From: Crotalaria pallida
Lineage: Eukaryota; Streptophyta; Magnoliopsida; Fabales; Fabaceae
Direction: 5' to 3'
Length of the DNA: 64,000 nt
NCBI GenBank assembly: GCA_037953625.1
Contig: CM075651.1
Location: forward strand, 65,024,501 to 65,088,500
Below are positions 48,154-59,717 of the stretch, one piece after another. The stretch's first letter is position 1; each line of letters begins with the position of its first letter. Made by a program: the position numbers and the translations under genes. The notes beneath the pieces were generated by a model, which ran no database searches, was not told the DNA's origin, and saw only the letters and a list, made by a program, of their open reading frames with translations.

Positions 48154-49463
48154 GGTGATGACAAAATAATTAACACTTGATCCATTTGTTAAGCTTGATC
48201 CACTTGGAGATGCAACTCCCCCTCACTATATGATACTTTTCACTTATCTAAAAATTCAGCTTGAGCAAGATGTTATGACAATTTAATTTTAGCACCAAGC
48301 CTATGGTATTAGAGAATTTAACAATTATCAGAGTATATACCATAATTAGAGATTTTAGGTGCAACAATATCAAGACAAGACAAGTGTAATATCTCTCCCC
48401 CTTTTTGTCATACGCCAAAAAGATGTAACAATTTAGAAAAAGATCAAGGGAGGAGAGGTGCATAATCGGAAAACCCCATAACCAACTATGCAAATAAAAC
48501 GGAGATATAATAACGATAAAGAGCTCCCCCTGAAGCTTTGCACAAACATCATAATGAAGACCAAATACATTAACATAAAAACATCATAAATGGTCCAAAT
48601 CAAAGGTGCAATAAGAAACCCAAAGTCTCAAAACACCAAGTTCTCAAAATACAGAAAATGTAACAAAGACCAATATGATAAAAACAGAATGAAAACTAAG
48701 ATAAAATCCAAAGGTCAACATCATCAAAACATCGAAGGAGCTGGAGCATCTGGAGGAGGATAAAACCGAGAGAAGAGTTTAGAGGATGAAAAACTAGTAA
48801 GATTTGACAAAACTTTGAGGAAAATCTGAGTTTTGAGGAGAGAGATATGAGAAAACCGAGAGAGAAGAGGGTCGCAAAAAAAAACTTGAGTCTGAGAGTA
48901 TATATAAACAGTTCAAAATATATTCGAGTCGGTCGTGACTCAGCCCAGATTTCCCCAGAAAAGTCGAGTAAAAATTGAAAAACTCGACTTTGGTCCGAAA
49001 GTTCAAATTTCAGGAAAACTCAAAATACTCGAGTTTTTTTGGAAAATACTCGAGTTTGGTCTGAAAGTTCAAAAATTGGGGGTTTCGAAAGACTCGAGTG
49101 TTTTGAAAAACACTCGAGTATTTTAATAAAGACTCGAGTGTTTTTAGAAACACTCGAGTATTTTTATCAGACCCTGATTAAAAACTTTTTCAATTTAAAA
49201 CTGATTTAATTTTGAATTAAAATACTCGAGTGTTTTTGGAAAAACTCGAGTATTTTGACAGAACAGAAAGTAAAAACTCAGTTTTAAAAGACCAAACACA
49301 AATCAAACACAAATGCTTCACTACCAACTTGGAATACAGTACAGAATCACACACAATTAACATATACAATTTCAAATATCATCAAGGACAATTTAACTAA
49401 GAATCAATAACACATTAGAGTAAGACTAATATGGTGATTTTCCAAAAATGACACACAATGCAA
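48154..49463 (-). other. Copia 3' untranslated region between pol and the 3' LTR
   Basis: 1.3 kb without a convincing gene. Some SIRE elements carry an env-like frame here. The longest frames (81 and 70 codons) have no such features. It includes a CTCGAG array (49028-49250) and ends at the polypurine tract. Confidence 0.7.
49028..49250. repeat. CTCGAG array downstream of copia pol
   Basis: Sites at 49028/49049 (21 bp), 49093, 49113, 49133, 49153 (four sites at exactly 20-bp steps) and 49225/49245 (20 bp). The sequences between them are A/T-rich and variable, often themselves near-palindromic (GTTTTTAGAAAC). Confidence 0.8.
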
Positions 49464-51536
49464 TTAGTCTATATTAGCTTCATCTAAAATACCAAGTTCT
49501 CGCCTAATATGATAAAAGGTGTCCCTTGGTAGAGGTTTTGTAAAAATGTCGGCTAATTGATTTGTGGTACTAACAAATTCAATTGTGCAATCACCCTTTT
49601 GTACATGATCTCTTAAAAAATGATGTCTTATTTCAATGTGTTTAGTTCTTGAGTGATACACCGGATTCTTAGTCAAATTGATTGCACTCGTGTTATCGCA
49701 TCTAATCGGAATATTTTCAAGTTTCAAACCAAAATCCGATAATTGTTGTTTCATCCATAACAGTTGAGCACAACAACTACCGGCTGCGATATATTCCGCT
49801 TCGGCGGTAGAAAGAGCGACACAAGCTTGCTTTTTAGAAAACCATGACACCAATGAACTTCCCAAGAAATGGCAAGTACCACTGGTGCTTTTGCGATCAA
49901 TCTTGCATCCCGCGAAGTCGGAATCCGAGTAACCAACTAAACTAAGATTGGCATCAGCAGGATACCATAAACCAGTGTTAATTGTTCCTTTTAGATACTT
50001 AAATATATGTTTAACCGCGGATAGGTGAGATTCTTTAGGATTAGCTTGAAATCTAGCACACATGCATACACTAAACATAATATCCGGTCTAGATGCAGTG
50101 AGATATAGGAGACTACCTATCATACCCCTATACTTACTAACATCAACCGGTGTACCTTGTTCATCCTTGTCTAGGTAGCATGATGTGCTCATTGGAGTGT
50201 AGGCTTCCTTGCACTTGTCCAATCCGAATTTCTCAAGGAGCTCTTTGCAATATTTCCCTTGATGCACAAATATCTCCTCCTTGACTTGCTTTATTTGTAA
50301 GCCTAGGAAGAACTTGAGTTCTCCCATCATTGACATTTCAAATTCCTTTTTCATCAAATTTGAAAACTTTCTACAAAGAGACACGTTAGTAGCACCGAAA
50401 ATGATATCATCAACATAGATTTGTACTAACAAAATGTCATCCTTGGTTTTATAAATAAATAGTGTATTATCAACCTTCCCTCTTTGAAACTTGTTTTCTA
50501 ATAGAAAGGAACTCAATCGATCATACCAAGCTCTAGGAGCTTGTTTCAATCCATAGAGTGCCTTTTTCAATTTATAAACATGGTTTGGAAATTCACTATT
50601 TTCAAAACCGGGGGGTTGTTTGACATACACTTCTTCATTTATAAACCCATTCAAGAAAGCACTTTTAACATCCATTTGATATAAAGTGAATTTCATGATT
50701 GAAGCATAAGCAAGTAAAATTCGGATTGCTTCAAGACGTGCAACCGGAGCAAAGGTCTCATCATAATCGATACCTTCCTCTTGGTTGTACCCTTGAGCTA
50801 CTAGTCTAGCTTTGTTTCTTATAATCAACCCGGATTCATCAAGTTTGTTTCTATAAATCCATTTAGTACCAATTATGGTATGATCATCGGGTTTAGGGAC
50901 TAGATCCCAAACTTCATTTCTTTCAAATTGGTTTAATTCTTCTTGCATAGCAAGAACCCAATGATCATCCTCAATGGCCTTTTTAATTGAATCGGGTTCA
51001 ATTTGAGAAACAAATGAGACATAGTGGCAAATGTTTTGAATAGACCTACGAGTAAGTACTCCCTTTGACATATCTCCTATGACTTTGTCTATAGGATGAG
51101 CCTTGACCGATTTCCAAGTTGGAGGAAGTTCTTCCCTTACTTCTCCTTCATCAACTTTTGAATTCTCTCTCTCTTTTTCTTCTTTTGAAAAGACAATGCC
51201 ATCTTCACTAGCATCACATAAAACACTATCTTCTTTTGAAGACTCATTAAAAACCACATGAATTGATTCCTCAATAGTTAAAGTTCTTTTATTGAAAATT
51301 CTATAAGCTTTACTATGAGAAGAATAGCCTAAAAATATGCCTTCATCGGATTTGGAATCAAACTTGCCAATGTGTTCTTTTCCATTATTTAAAACAAAAA
51401 CTTGGCATCCGAAGACATGAAAATGAGATATATTTGGCTTTCTTCCCTTGTAAAGTTCATAGGGGGTTTTATCCAAAGAGGGCCTTATCAAAATACGATT
51501 TAAAACATAACAAGCCGTATTGAGGCATCGGCCCAA
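49464..51536 (-). pseudogene. pol: Copia pol, 3' part: end of integrase, reverse transcriptase, RNase H
   Basis: An open frame of 690 codons that continues pol after a one-base frameshift near 51521-51523. It starts with the end of the integrase (TACYVLNRILIRPSLDKTPYELY, shown only in part here: YELYKGRKPNISH). Reverse transcriptase of copia type follows, with WDLVPKPDDHTIIGTKWIYR, VYVKQPPGFE and the catalytic IYVDDIIFG. RNase H comes last, with GYSDSDFAGCKIDRKSTSG, STAEAEYIAA and RTKHIEIRHHFLRD. All domains look intact. Only the frameshift upstream separates them from protease-integrase. Confidence 0.93.
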
Positions 51537-52522
51537 AAATATTGAGGTACTTGAGAATCATTTAACATGGTTCTAGCAAGTTCCTCTAGCACCCTATTTT
51601 TCCGCTCTACCACTCCGTTTTGTTCCGGAGTTCTTGGTGCGGAGAATTGGTGCTCAATACCATTTTTAGCACAAAATCTATCAAATTTGTGGTTTTCAAA
51701 TTCTCCACCATGATCGGTACGAATAATAATTACTTTTTGATTTACTTGGTTTTGCAAAAGTTTGACATGATGTTTAAAAGATTTGTAGGTCTCACTCTTA
51801 GTAGTTAAGAATAAAGTCCATGTAAACCTAGAGAAGTCATCAACAATTACCAATGCATAATAGTTGCCACCAAAGCTTTTTACTTGTGATGGTCCAAACA
51901 AGTCCATATGAAGCATTTCTAATGGCCTTGATGTGGACATCACCATTTTTGATCCAAAGGTGTTTTTAGTTTGTTTACATTTCTTGCAAGGAGAACAAAC
52001 ACCTTCAATAGAAAAATTTAGCTTTGGTAAACCAACTACTAGATCTTTAGATTGTATTTTCTTCAATTGGTTTACATTAATATGAGCGGTCCTACGATGC
52101 CATAACCAAGTGTCATTTTCTTTGCTCACTAAACAAGTAGAGACCAAAGAAGTGACTTTGTTCAAATCAACTAAGTAAGTATTATTTGACCTTCTACCAA
52201 CAAATTTGATTGATTCATCTTTGTCACTTTTAATGAGGCAATGGGTAGAGGTAAAAACTACATGATTACCAACATCACATAATTGGCTTATGCTCAAGAG
52301 ATTATGTTCTAATCCTTGAACATAGAGCACATTATCAATAATCAAGTTTGAAGAGTTTCCGATTTTACCAATACCAAGGATTTTGCCTTTGTTGTTGTCC
52401 CCATAAGTGACATAACCCTTTTCCTTTGGAGTAAGCTCAATGAAGTGCCGCTTATCTCCCGTCATGTGCTTCGAACATCCACTATCAAGATACCACAATT
52501 GTTTTCCCGTTCGAAGACACAC
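51500..52522 (-). pseudogene. pol: Copia pol, 5' part: protease and integrase
   Basis: 340 codons. Aspartic protease motif LDSGCSKHMTG near residue 12. Integrase zinc finger HRRTAH and CSPCKKC, then the D,D-E core: HMDLFGP, RTDHGGEFE and EQNGVVERKN. The frame is lost near 51521 where YFWADA should continue into the conserved NTACYVLN stretch; one base is missing. There is no ATG near its start. The frame is +1 relative to gag and is bounded upstream by a TAG, 14 bases after the gag stop. Confidence 0.92.
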
Positions 52523-52535
52523 CTACAAAATGAAA

Positions 52536-54314
52536 TCACTTTTTCACTTTGGGTACCCAAACAATGTTGGGTCCCTTAGGGTTAGTGTTGGGACTTTCTC
52601 CCTTCTTAATCCACATATAAGTGCCCTTATTCATTTCAAACTTCTTAATATGGCACTCAATGTTAATATGTCCAACTTTTCCACAATAAGTACAAGTTGG
52701 TCTCTTTGATGAGTTTTTCTTAGAAAATGTTCCAACCACCTTGTACTTTTTGTCCTTTTTATGAACATATCCTAAACCGGTTTTGTTGTGATTATGTCTT
52801 TGAGAGTTCAACAACCGGTTGAGGTTTCTATCACTATGTGAGATTGTGAGTTTGTTTTTCAACTCTTTCACTTCTTTTTCAAGATCATCACATCTCTCAC
52901 ATGAAGTGATAATTTCCTCATGATTTGCACAATCACTTTGATGACTAGAATTAATAAGTTCCAAGGATTCATTTTGAAGTTTCAACTCATTTATAGATTT
53001 TTGCAATTCATCAATTTCATGTTGAAACTCCAAAATTTTATTTCCTTTTTCCTTATTAATTTTAGCAAGCCTTTTAAATTGAATTAACATTTCATTGTAG
53101 GCTTCTTGCAAATCATCATATGAAATGGAGTTTGAAGAGGAACAAGAAGAACTAGAGGTTACCTCATCATCACTTTCACTCATGCCATGATTAGCTCTTG
53201 ATGAGGACTCATGATTGTTCTTGGCCATGAGACAAAGGTTTGCATTTTCATCACCGGAGCTACTTGAAGATGATTCATTGCTCTTCTCCGGTGCATCCCA
53301 AACAATGTATGCACGCTTCCCTTTGGTCTCTTGGGTCTTCTTGTCATTCTTCTTCAAGAATGTGGCACATTCCATTCTTATGTGACCAACCCCACCACAT
53401 TCATGACACTTAACTCCATCGTTGGTACTCTTTTCTCTTTGTTTGGAGTCTTTGGTTCTCTTGAAATTGGATGAAGATCCACCTTTCTTCCCTTTGAAAA
53501 ATTTGTTGAATCTTTTCACAAACATCCCAAATTCTTCTTGATTTGATTCACCATCGGAATCTCCACTTGTAGAGCATTCTTCAACTTCTTTTGTAGCTTT
53601 GGTTGAAGCTTTGAGTGCTATGCTCTTTTTCTTTTTGTCCGATTCCTCATGCATCCCAAGTCTTGTAAGTTCCATCTCATGCTCTTGGAGTTTGCCAAAC
53701 AAAGTGGCTAAGTCCATGCTATTTATGTCTCTTGATTCCTTGATGGCGGTTACCTTGGGTTGCCAACTCCTATCAAGACATCTTAGAATTTTGTTAGTAG
53801 TTTCACCATTGCGAAATACTTTTCCCAAGGAAATCAAATGATTAACAATGTGAGAGAATCGCTTTTGCAAGTCACTAATGGTTTCATTTGGCAACATGTG
53901 GAACAATTCATATTCGTGAGTTAGAGAATTCAATCTTGCATCTCTAACCTCACTTGTTCCCTCATGTGTGACTTGCAAAGTATCCCACATTTCTTTTGCC
54001 GATTTACATTGGGAAACTCTATAAAATTCATCATGGGATAGAGCCGAAAAGATGATGTTTTTAGCTTTTAAATCAAATGAGACTTTTCTCTTTTCATCAT
54101 CATTCCAACTACTCCTTGGAATTTCAACAATTTCATCATTTATTTTCTTTTTGGGAATGAAAGGACCATTTTCAATTGCATCCCAAATATCCATATCAAT
54201 TGCTTCAATAAAAACTTTCATGCGAGTTTTCCAATAAACATATCCTTCACCATTAAATAGTGGAGGACGGTTTATTGAAGCTCCTTCTCCACCAAAGTTA
54301 TTGCTAGAGCCCAT
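52536..54314 (-). CDS. gag: Copia gag
   Basis: 592 codons from the ATG at 54314 (MGSSNNFGGEGASINRPPL). The frame stays open upstream through the primer site into the LTR, but that ATG is the first after the LTR with gag-like sequence. A gag domain (FNGEGYVYWKTRMKVFIEA; FSALSHDEFYRVSQCKSAKE; WDTLQVTHEGT) occupies roughly residues 15-230. The first CCHC knuckle is CHECGGVGHIRMEC near residue 305. A Ser-rich stretch and a likely coiled coil (KEKGNKILEFQHEIDELQ) follow. The second knuckle is CTYCGKVGHINIEC near residue 550. It packs element RNA into particles. It ends VWVPKVKK with TGA. No internal damage is seen. Confidence 0.92.
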   Translation of the reverse strand: MGSSNNFGGEGASINRPPLFNGEGYVYWKTRMKVFIEAIDMDIWDAIENGPFIPKKKINDEIVEIPRSSWNDDEKRKVSFDLKAKNIIFSALSHDEFYRVSQCKSAKEMWDTLQVTHEGTSEVRDARLNSLTHEYELFHMLPNETISDLQKRFSHIVNHLISLGKVFRNGETTNKILRCLDRSWQPKVTAIKESRDINSMDLATLFGKLQEHEMELTRLGMHEESDKKKKSIALKASTKATKEVEECSTSGDSDGESNQEEFGMFVKRFNKFFKGKKGGSSSNFKRTKDSKQREKSTNDGVKCHECGGVGHIRMECATFLKKNDKKTQETKGKRAYIVWDAPEKSNESSSSSSGDENANLCLMAKNNHESSSRANHGMSESDDEVTSSSSCSSSNSISYDDLQEAYNEMLIQFKRLAKINKEKGNKILEFQHEIDELQKSINELKLQNESLELINSSHQSDCANHEEIITSCERCDDLEKEVKELKNKLTISHSDRNLNRLLNSQRHNHNKTGLGYVHKKDKKYKVVGTFSKKNSSKRPTCTYCGKVGHINIECHIKKFEMNKGTYMWIKKGESPNTNPKGPNIVWVPKVKK

Positions 54315-54370
54315 TAAGTTTCCAAAAGGATCTTTTTCGAAAAAGTTGTTACACTCGATCTTTCGACCGA

Positions 54371-54382
54371 GCTCTGATACCA
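54371..54382 (-). promoter_or_regulatory. Primer-binding site of the copia element
   Basis: The minus strand reads TGGTATCAGAGC, a perfect match to the initiator tRNA-Met complement, two bases inside the 5' LTR. Confidence 0.85.
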
Positions 54383-54384
54383 CT

Positions 54385-55960
54385 TGTTGGAAACCAACAA
54401 GCGGGCTAAGCAAATACTAGAGGGGGGGTGAATAGTATTTTGAAGCACTAATACCAAATATTTCGATTGATAATTGAAGAATGGAGCTTAGACTGAATTT
54501 TCTGGAATCAGACACAAAAGACTCGAGCCTTTTGTGAAATACTCGAGTTTTTCAGTATGAACAACTCGAGTCTTTTCTGAAAAACTCGAGTTTTTACTCT
54601 CAGATAGCAGAAAAACCAGAAACGAAAATTCAGCAATTTAACTCAAATCAATTCAATAATAAACAGGAACTTATCCAACAGAATAGCAAGTAATCTAAAT
54701 AACTTTTAACACAAAGATTCCTTGAACTTGCTACCTAATTGTATAAATCCTAATTGATTGAAATGACTTAAGTCTATTGAGCTAGAAAGTAGATTAAAAG
54801 CAATAAACCAACACTCAAGCAATTTTATCCTGGTTCACTCCAACAATGAGCTACATCCAGTCCTCCTAATCACTTAGGAGTTTCTACTAATAATCAAATT
54901 GTTAGAAATTACAAAGGATTGCTTGAGAATGGCCTCACTCAACCTAACCCTTTCAAGAGTGTACCAAACTCTTGATTTCTACCCCAATTTGATTCCGGTG
55001 ATTGAAGAACTCTTCACAAAGCTTCCTTGAACTCCCTTCAAGAAACTCCACCGGGCTAGGAACTTCCTAGTCTTGTGCTTGAGAACCTCTCAGGACTTCC
55101 AACACCCTAAGCCACTTAGGGTTTGCTTGGGAACAATCCAAGACTTTGAATAATCAAGCTTTTTGTATGTGTATTACTAATCTCACAATGGATTAGCACA
55201 AATAAGCACAGCTCAATGTAAGAATTGAGGCCTAAAACTCAACTTGGAATAAAATGACAATATGATTGAGAAGTTGAGCTTTTTGGGAATTAACACTTGA
55301 GAAAAGGAAATTATGAAAGCTTGTGATCAATAATGTGTTGTTGTCTTGTTTGTTCTTGCACAAATTCAAAGAGCAATTTTACAATAAAGTTCAGAATACT
55401 CTCTTAGGGTTGGATGAGACTCAAAATGCCCTCAATTGGGTTTTTGAGTTTCTCCAACGTTCATTTTTGCTGACTGGACAAAAATACTCGAGTCTTTTGG
55501 TAAAAACTCGAGTCTTTTTGGTCGGTCACGAGTGAATTGGTGCACGAACAAGACTAACGGTCATAATTGCTGACCTGGCACAAATACTCGAGTTTTTCTA
55601 CAAATACTCGAGTGTATACTCGAGTCTTTTTCAAAATACTCGAGTATTTTGATCAGATATGGGAAAAATTATTTTTCAATTTTATTTTTCCTCTCAAGTA
55701 TTAATTTTTGGTCAATCTCAACTTAATAAACATATAAAAATTTATTCCTAGAAGAGACTAACTATTTCTACCCACTCTCAACCACTCTCAACATAAATTA
55801 GAAATTTACAATTAATATTTGATTGAGAATGATTGGGCACTTGTCTTCTTTTCTTGACTTCTTGTTGATGTTGATGTTGCAATATCTTCAAGGCATGATT
55901 TGTTAATTATTTTGTCATCATCAAAACATAATCCACATAATTAGGAGCATTGAATTCACA
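54385..55960 (-). mobile_element. Copia right (5') LTR
   Basis: 1576 bp, nearly identical to 46564-48139, with the same CTCGAG groups. It is followed by the AAATC duplication. Confidence 0.93.
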
Positions 55961-56453
55961 AAATCATCTTTCAGAAAACCCGAAAACACCGAAAAATCAC
56001 ATTTTTGTTCGTATAAGACTTTGTTATAAAATAACACTTAAATAATTTATTTTTTTTAAACTTAACATTGTGAAATGAATTAAGGGCAGCAACCACTAAG
56101 TCCAAGGTCCTTTAATTAAATCAAAGCTAAATTATTTCAAGACCAATTACTTTTCAAAACCAATCACAAAATCAACACAATACTTAACCTACACATTCAT
56201 TTATGCATAACCTAATCACACCATCAAACAATCACTCATTCAATTATTTCAAAGCATCATGATCATCAAACAAGGCAGCCAAGGTCATATCATAAAGCAT
56301 AGAATTTACATTCATCAAAACATTCAAATAAAGTCTTAGTGTGATTACAAATAAAACACAAAAAATAAAATTCAAAACTATATCAAATAAATTCACTTAA
56401 TCCTAAAAATTTCCAGAACACACACATATATAATAAAGTTCATCATATAAAAA

Positions 56454-56992
56454 TTTCAAGTCATTTAAACAATCCTAAACTAGGTTTCAAATCAAATTTT
56501 GCATGAAAAACAACATGGTACTGTTGCTGGTCAGAGGCAAAAACGTTATTATTAAAAATAGTTTCTTAACTCAGAATTTCATAAAAATTGTTATAAATCT
56601 TCCTTATACAGTCAAGACTATCTCATAAAAGTTTCAGAATATTTGGAGTTGTGCAAGTCACACTTTTCTAATTAAATTTGTTGCTAAGTCCAGAAAATCT
56701 GAACCAAACGGTTCATTGTTTTGACTTTATTAAAAATATCAAATCAACTCCAAATCTCTTCAAATTTTACAAAGAACATCTAGAGATTTTCAGGAAGCTA
56801 CCATAAAAATTTCAAGCAATTTGGGAATAGCACAAGTTCGAAAATTATATTTATCTTTAAACTGAAAAACTCATTTTCTTAAAACTGTTTTCACAAAGTT
56901 TGCTCACATAAAAATAGAAAATCAATTTCAAAAATCATCCAAAAATTCAGAGAAGCTTATTATAACATACTTGAGACAGGGACGAAATTTCA
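56454..56992. repeat. Diverged tandem array with 178-bp period in LTR F
   Basis: The TTTCA anchor recurs at 56454, 56632, 56810 and 56988, three intervals of exactly 178 bp, in CATAAAAATTTCAAG-like context. A second related word lies about 43-47 bp before each. The intervening sequence is diverged. Confidence 0.65.
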
Positions 56993-59335
56993 GAATTTTT
57001 GAATACACACAAGCATCATTTATCAAGGTCAAATTCACACATAATCACAATTTCAGCATACACTTTATTCAATAATTTTGTTCATTCATTTTTATTTTTA
57101 TTTTCATGAAAATCAAAGACACACTCATACATACAAATCAATTACAAAATCAATCCATTAATTATTTTGTCCTTTGAAAACCGAATTAACATTTTAGGAA
57201 AACAATTTCTTTAATCCAAATAAAACATGCATCAACATAAAAATCAAAGCCTTTTAAACTAAAAATCAATAATCAAACTAAACTATCCTAGATCTTAACA
57301 TGCACATACTTAGAATTCATAGATCTTAAGAAAAATTATACATGCATTTAACCTTCAAGAATCAAAATCAAAGATTTAAGATAAAATCAAAACAAGCATT
57401 AAAAAAAACTCCTTTTCACTAAATCATCACATGCACATATCAAATACTTCAATTAAAAATTTATTCACAAGGATCTAAGCCAACACCGAAACACACATAA
57501 ATTCATTTTATCAAAAATTTCATTCTTTAAGTTAAACTCCTTTACCAAAAGTAATTTTCTTTACATGCACCAAAAATCAAATCAAGCAAAAAAATAAAAT
57601 CATGAACACAAAAGTCCTCTTAAAACCAAATTGAACATTATGTTCTTAAACATTTTAGATCTATTATTTTTAAGCCAAGATCTTTCACATACATGTAGGA
57701 AAATTAAGATCAACTTGAGAAAATCACATGCATGCAAGGAAAATACTAGATCTAGCTCAAAAATCAACATGCAAGAACAAATCAACATTTAGAACCAAAA
57801 ATAAAATGATGAAAAAGAAAGAACATCAAACATAAGGCTTTAACATATTACAAATTATTTTTAAGTCCTTAGAGTCCAAGATTAAAGAATAACATCACAT
57901 AAAATCCTCTTTAAACTTAGAAAAATTAACATGCATGGAAGGAAATGAAATAGATCCATAGAGAAAACTAGACTATTACAAAAATCTTCTTCTTGTTCTT
58001 CAAGTTCCTACCATGAAAAGAGGTTGGTTCTCTAGCTCTTATTACTCTTGGTCTACATAGGAAAGGCTTGGTTGGGTTTGGAACCTCCTTCTTCTTCCTC
58101 ACGGTTCTCTTCTCTTTCTCTCATGGTTCACTCTCTTTCTTTTTTTTTCTAAGGGTGTTGAGCTTGATGTTGCTCTAACACCAAGTGTGTTTGGAATGAA
58201 GAGATGAAAGAAATGGGAGAAGGAAGGCAACGAATGGAATGATGGAAATGAATGGAAAGGAAAGTAAGAAGAAATAAACTAAGGGTGAGGTACAATTCCT
58301 TCTTTGGCCTTAATCAATTCAGCCCTAATGCATCTAGGAAGGGTAATTTAGGCATTCTAGGATTTCTACTACTTGGTCCCCAAGTTTTTGTTTTTTTTCT
58401 TTTTATTTTTATTCCCCTTTTCTACTTAGTCAACATGCAAGGCCTTATAACCCTACACATACACACTCTTCACACACATGTCACTTACACACATATCACA
58501 CATGTCTTCCTTCATGCACACCCACACCAACCGTAGCACACCCCTTTGCACACACATGTCCCATTTTTTTTCTTCTTTATTTGGTCAACAAGCAAAGCTA
58601 TATGTCATGCATACATACACATACTATATCATACATACATCACACATACACACATAGGCACACATTCAATCACACATTTAATCACACAATAATTTCTTCT
58701 TTCATTAAATAATCTATCAAACATACATAATAATACTTAATACACATTTTTCCTTAAATAATAAACTGCACTTATTGGTTGCACTTATGGCCCTTATTTC
58801 ATTTTCTAAAATCATAATTTGATATATTAAAGATAATCCCAAAAGGAAAAATTTATTAAAAATCAAAAACTATTTTTCATGATTTATTCTTTGGAAATTC
58901 GTCCTTTACAGTACTGAAAAATTATTTTCGCAAACCAGCCCATAAAATTATGAAAGGTACATTTTTGAAAACTACATTTCGATACGATCGTTTTGATATA
59001 AAGATCATAAAAATCGGAGTTACGGTTAAAAAGTTATGGATATTCAAAGTTAAATACTTCTAAGAAAGTCCATAAAAATTCATTTTCAAAACAAATTACC
59101 AACAACAAAAATCATTTTTCTTTTCTTATTAACCAAATCAATCCACACTCAATAAAAATCATTTTTGCCAACTCCATAAAAATATTCATTCATTAAAACT
59201 TTGTAAAATCAACACTTTTATTTCGAAATCGAATAAAACATTCATTGAAAACCTTTTGTAAAACAGTATCGTAAAACTTTTCTTTAATCAAATTTTATTT
59301 AGCCTAGTCGGAAAAACGCGGGATGTTACATCTAA

Positions 59336-59717
59336 GATTTTTCAAACGCCGTGCCAAAGCAATTTGGCATACATAGGGTTTTCACAAGAAAAGTTTTTAA
59401 TCAGAGAAGTGTTCTAGTCACAAGACAAGATCTCATAGCTTAGGGTCATCACACACCAAAGGGGTTCTCATCAAAGAAAAGTTCAACGAAAGAAGATTTG
59501 AATCTCACATCAACATCCCATGACGACGCTGATCTCCGCTCCTCATTCCCGCTGTAGACGAAAACTGACACGCTCCATGAAAACATTCGCGCACTCTTAG
59601 CATTCCTATTCTTATCTATGGCAATCCTAATACTAACTCACACACAGAGACACTCAGCAGAGTATGTAAGTCCATGTATAAGGTTACTTAGATTAACCAT
59701 TGCTCTGATACCACAAC
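59336..59717 (-). mobile_element. Element D interior, part 2, with primer-binding site
   Basis: The remaining 5' part of D's interior beyond solo LTR F. No reading frame is seen. The primer-binding site lies at 59702-59713 (minus strand TGGTATCAGAGC, a perfect initiator tRNA-Met complement), four bases inside the right LTR. This shows that 59718 onward is D's 5' LTR. Confidence 0.85.

Larger units (their letters stand above)
46564..55960 (-). mobile_element. Copia element, SIRE-like, 9.4 kb, very young
   Basis: The TSD AAATC (46559-46563 and 55961-55965) flanks two LTRs of 1576 bp each. By eye they differ at only about three positions (AAAGGGG/AGAGGGG near the start, GTCTTTT/GCCTTTT, CTCAAGA/CTCAGGA). 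Sense strand minus: 5' LTR 55960-54385, primer site, gag, pol (protease, integrase, RT, RNase H), a 1.3-kb 3' region and 3' LTR 48139-46564. Order IN before RT identifies copia. Two CCHC knuckles, the long 3' region and a GGGGGGGTGAATA word near the LTR end suggest the SIRE lineage. Confidence 0.93.
43883..59330 (-). mobile_element. Solo LTR F, LARD family, with nested copia element
   Basis: It starts TGTAACACCCCGATTTCGG and ends GGGATGTTACA, with TCTAA on both sides (43878-43882 and 59331-59335). It inserted into D's interior. Without the copia insertion it is 6046 bp, almost the length of the D LTR (6052), and homologous along its length. No primer site precedes it, so it is a solo LTR. Sections 43883-46563 and 55966-59330 hold no gene. 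58440-58680 is rich in ACACATAC repeats. Confidence 0.88.
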
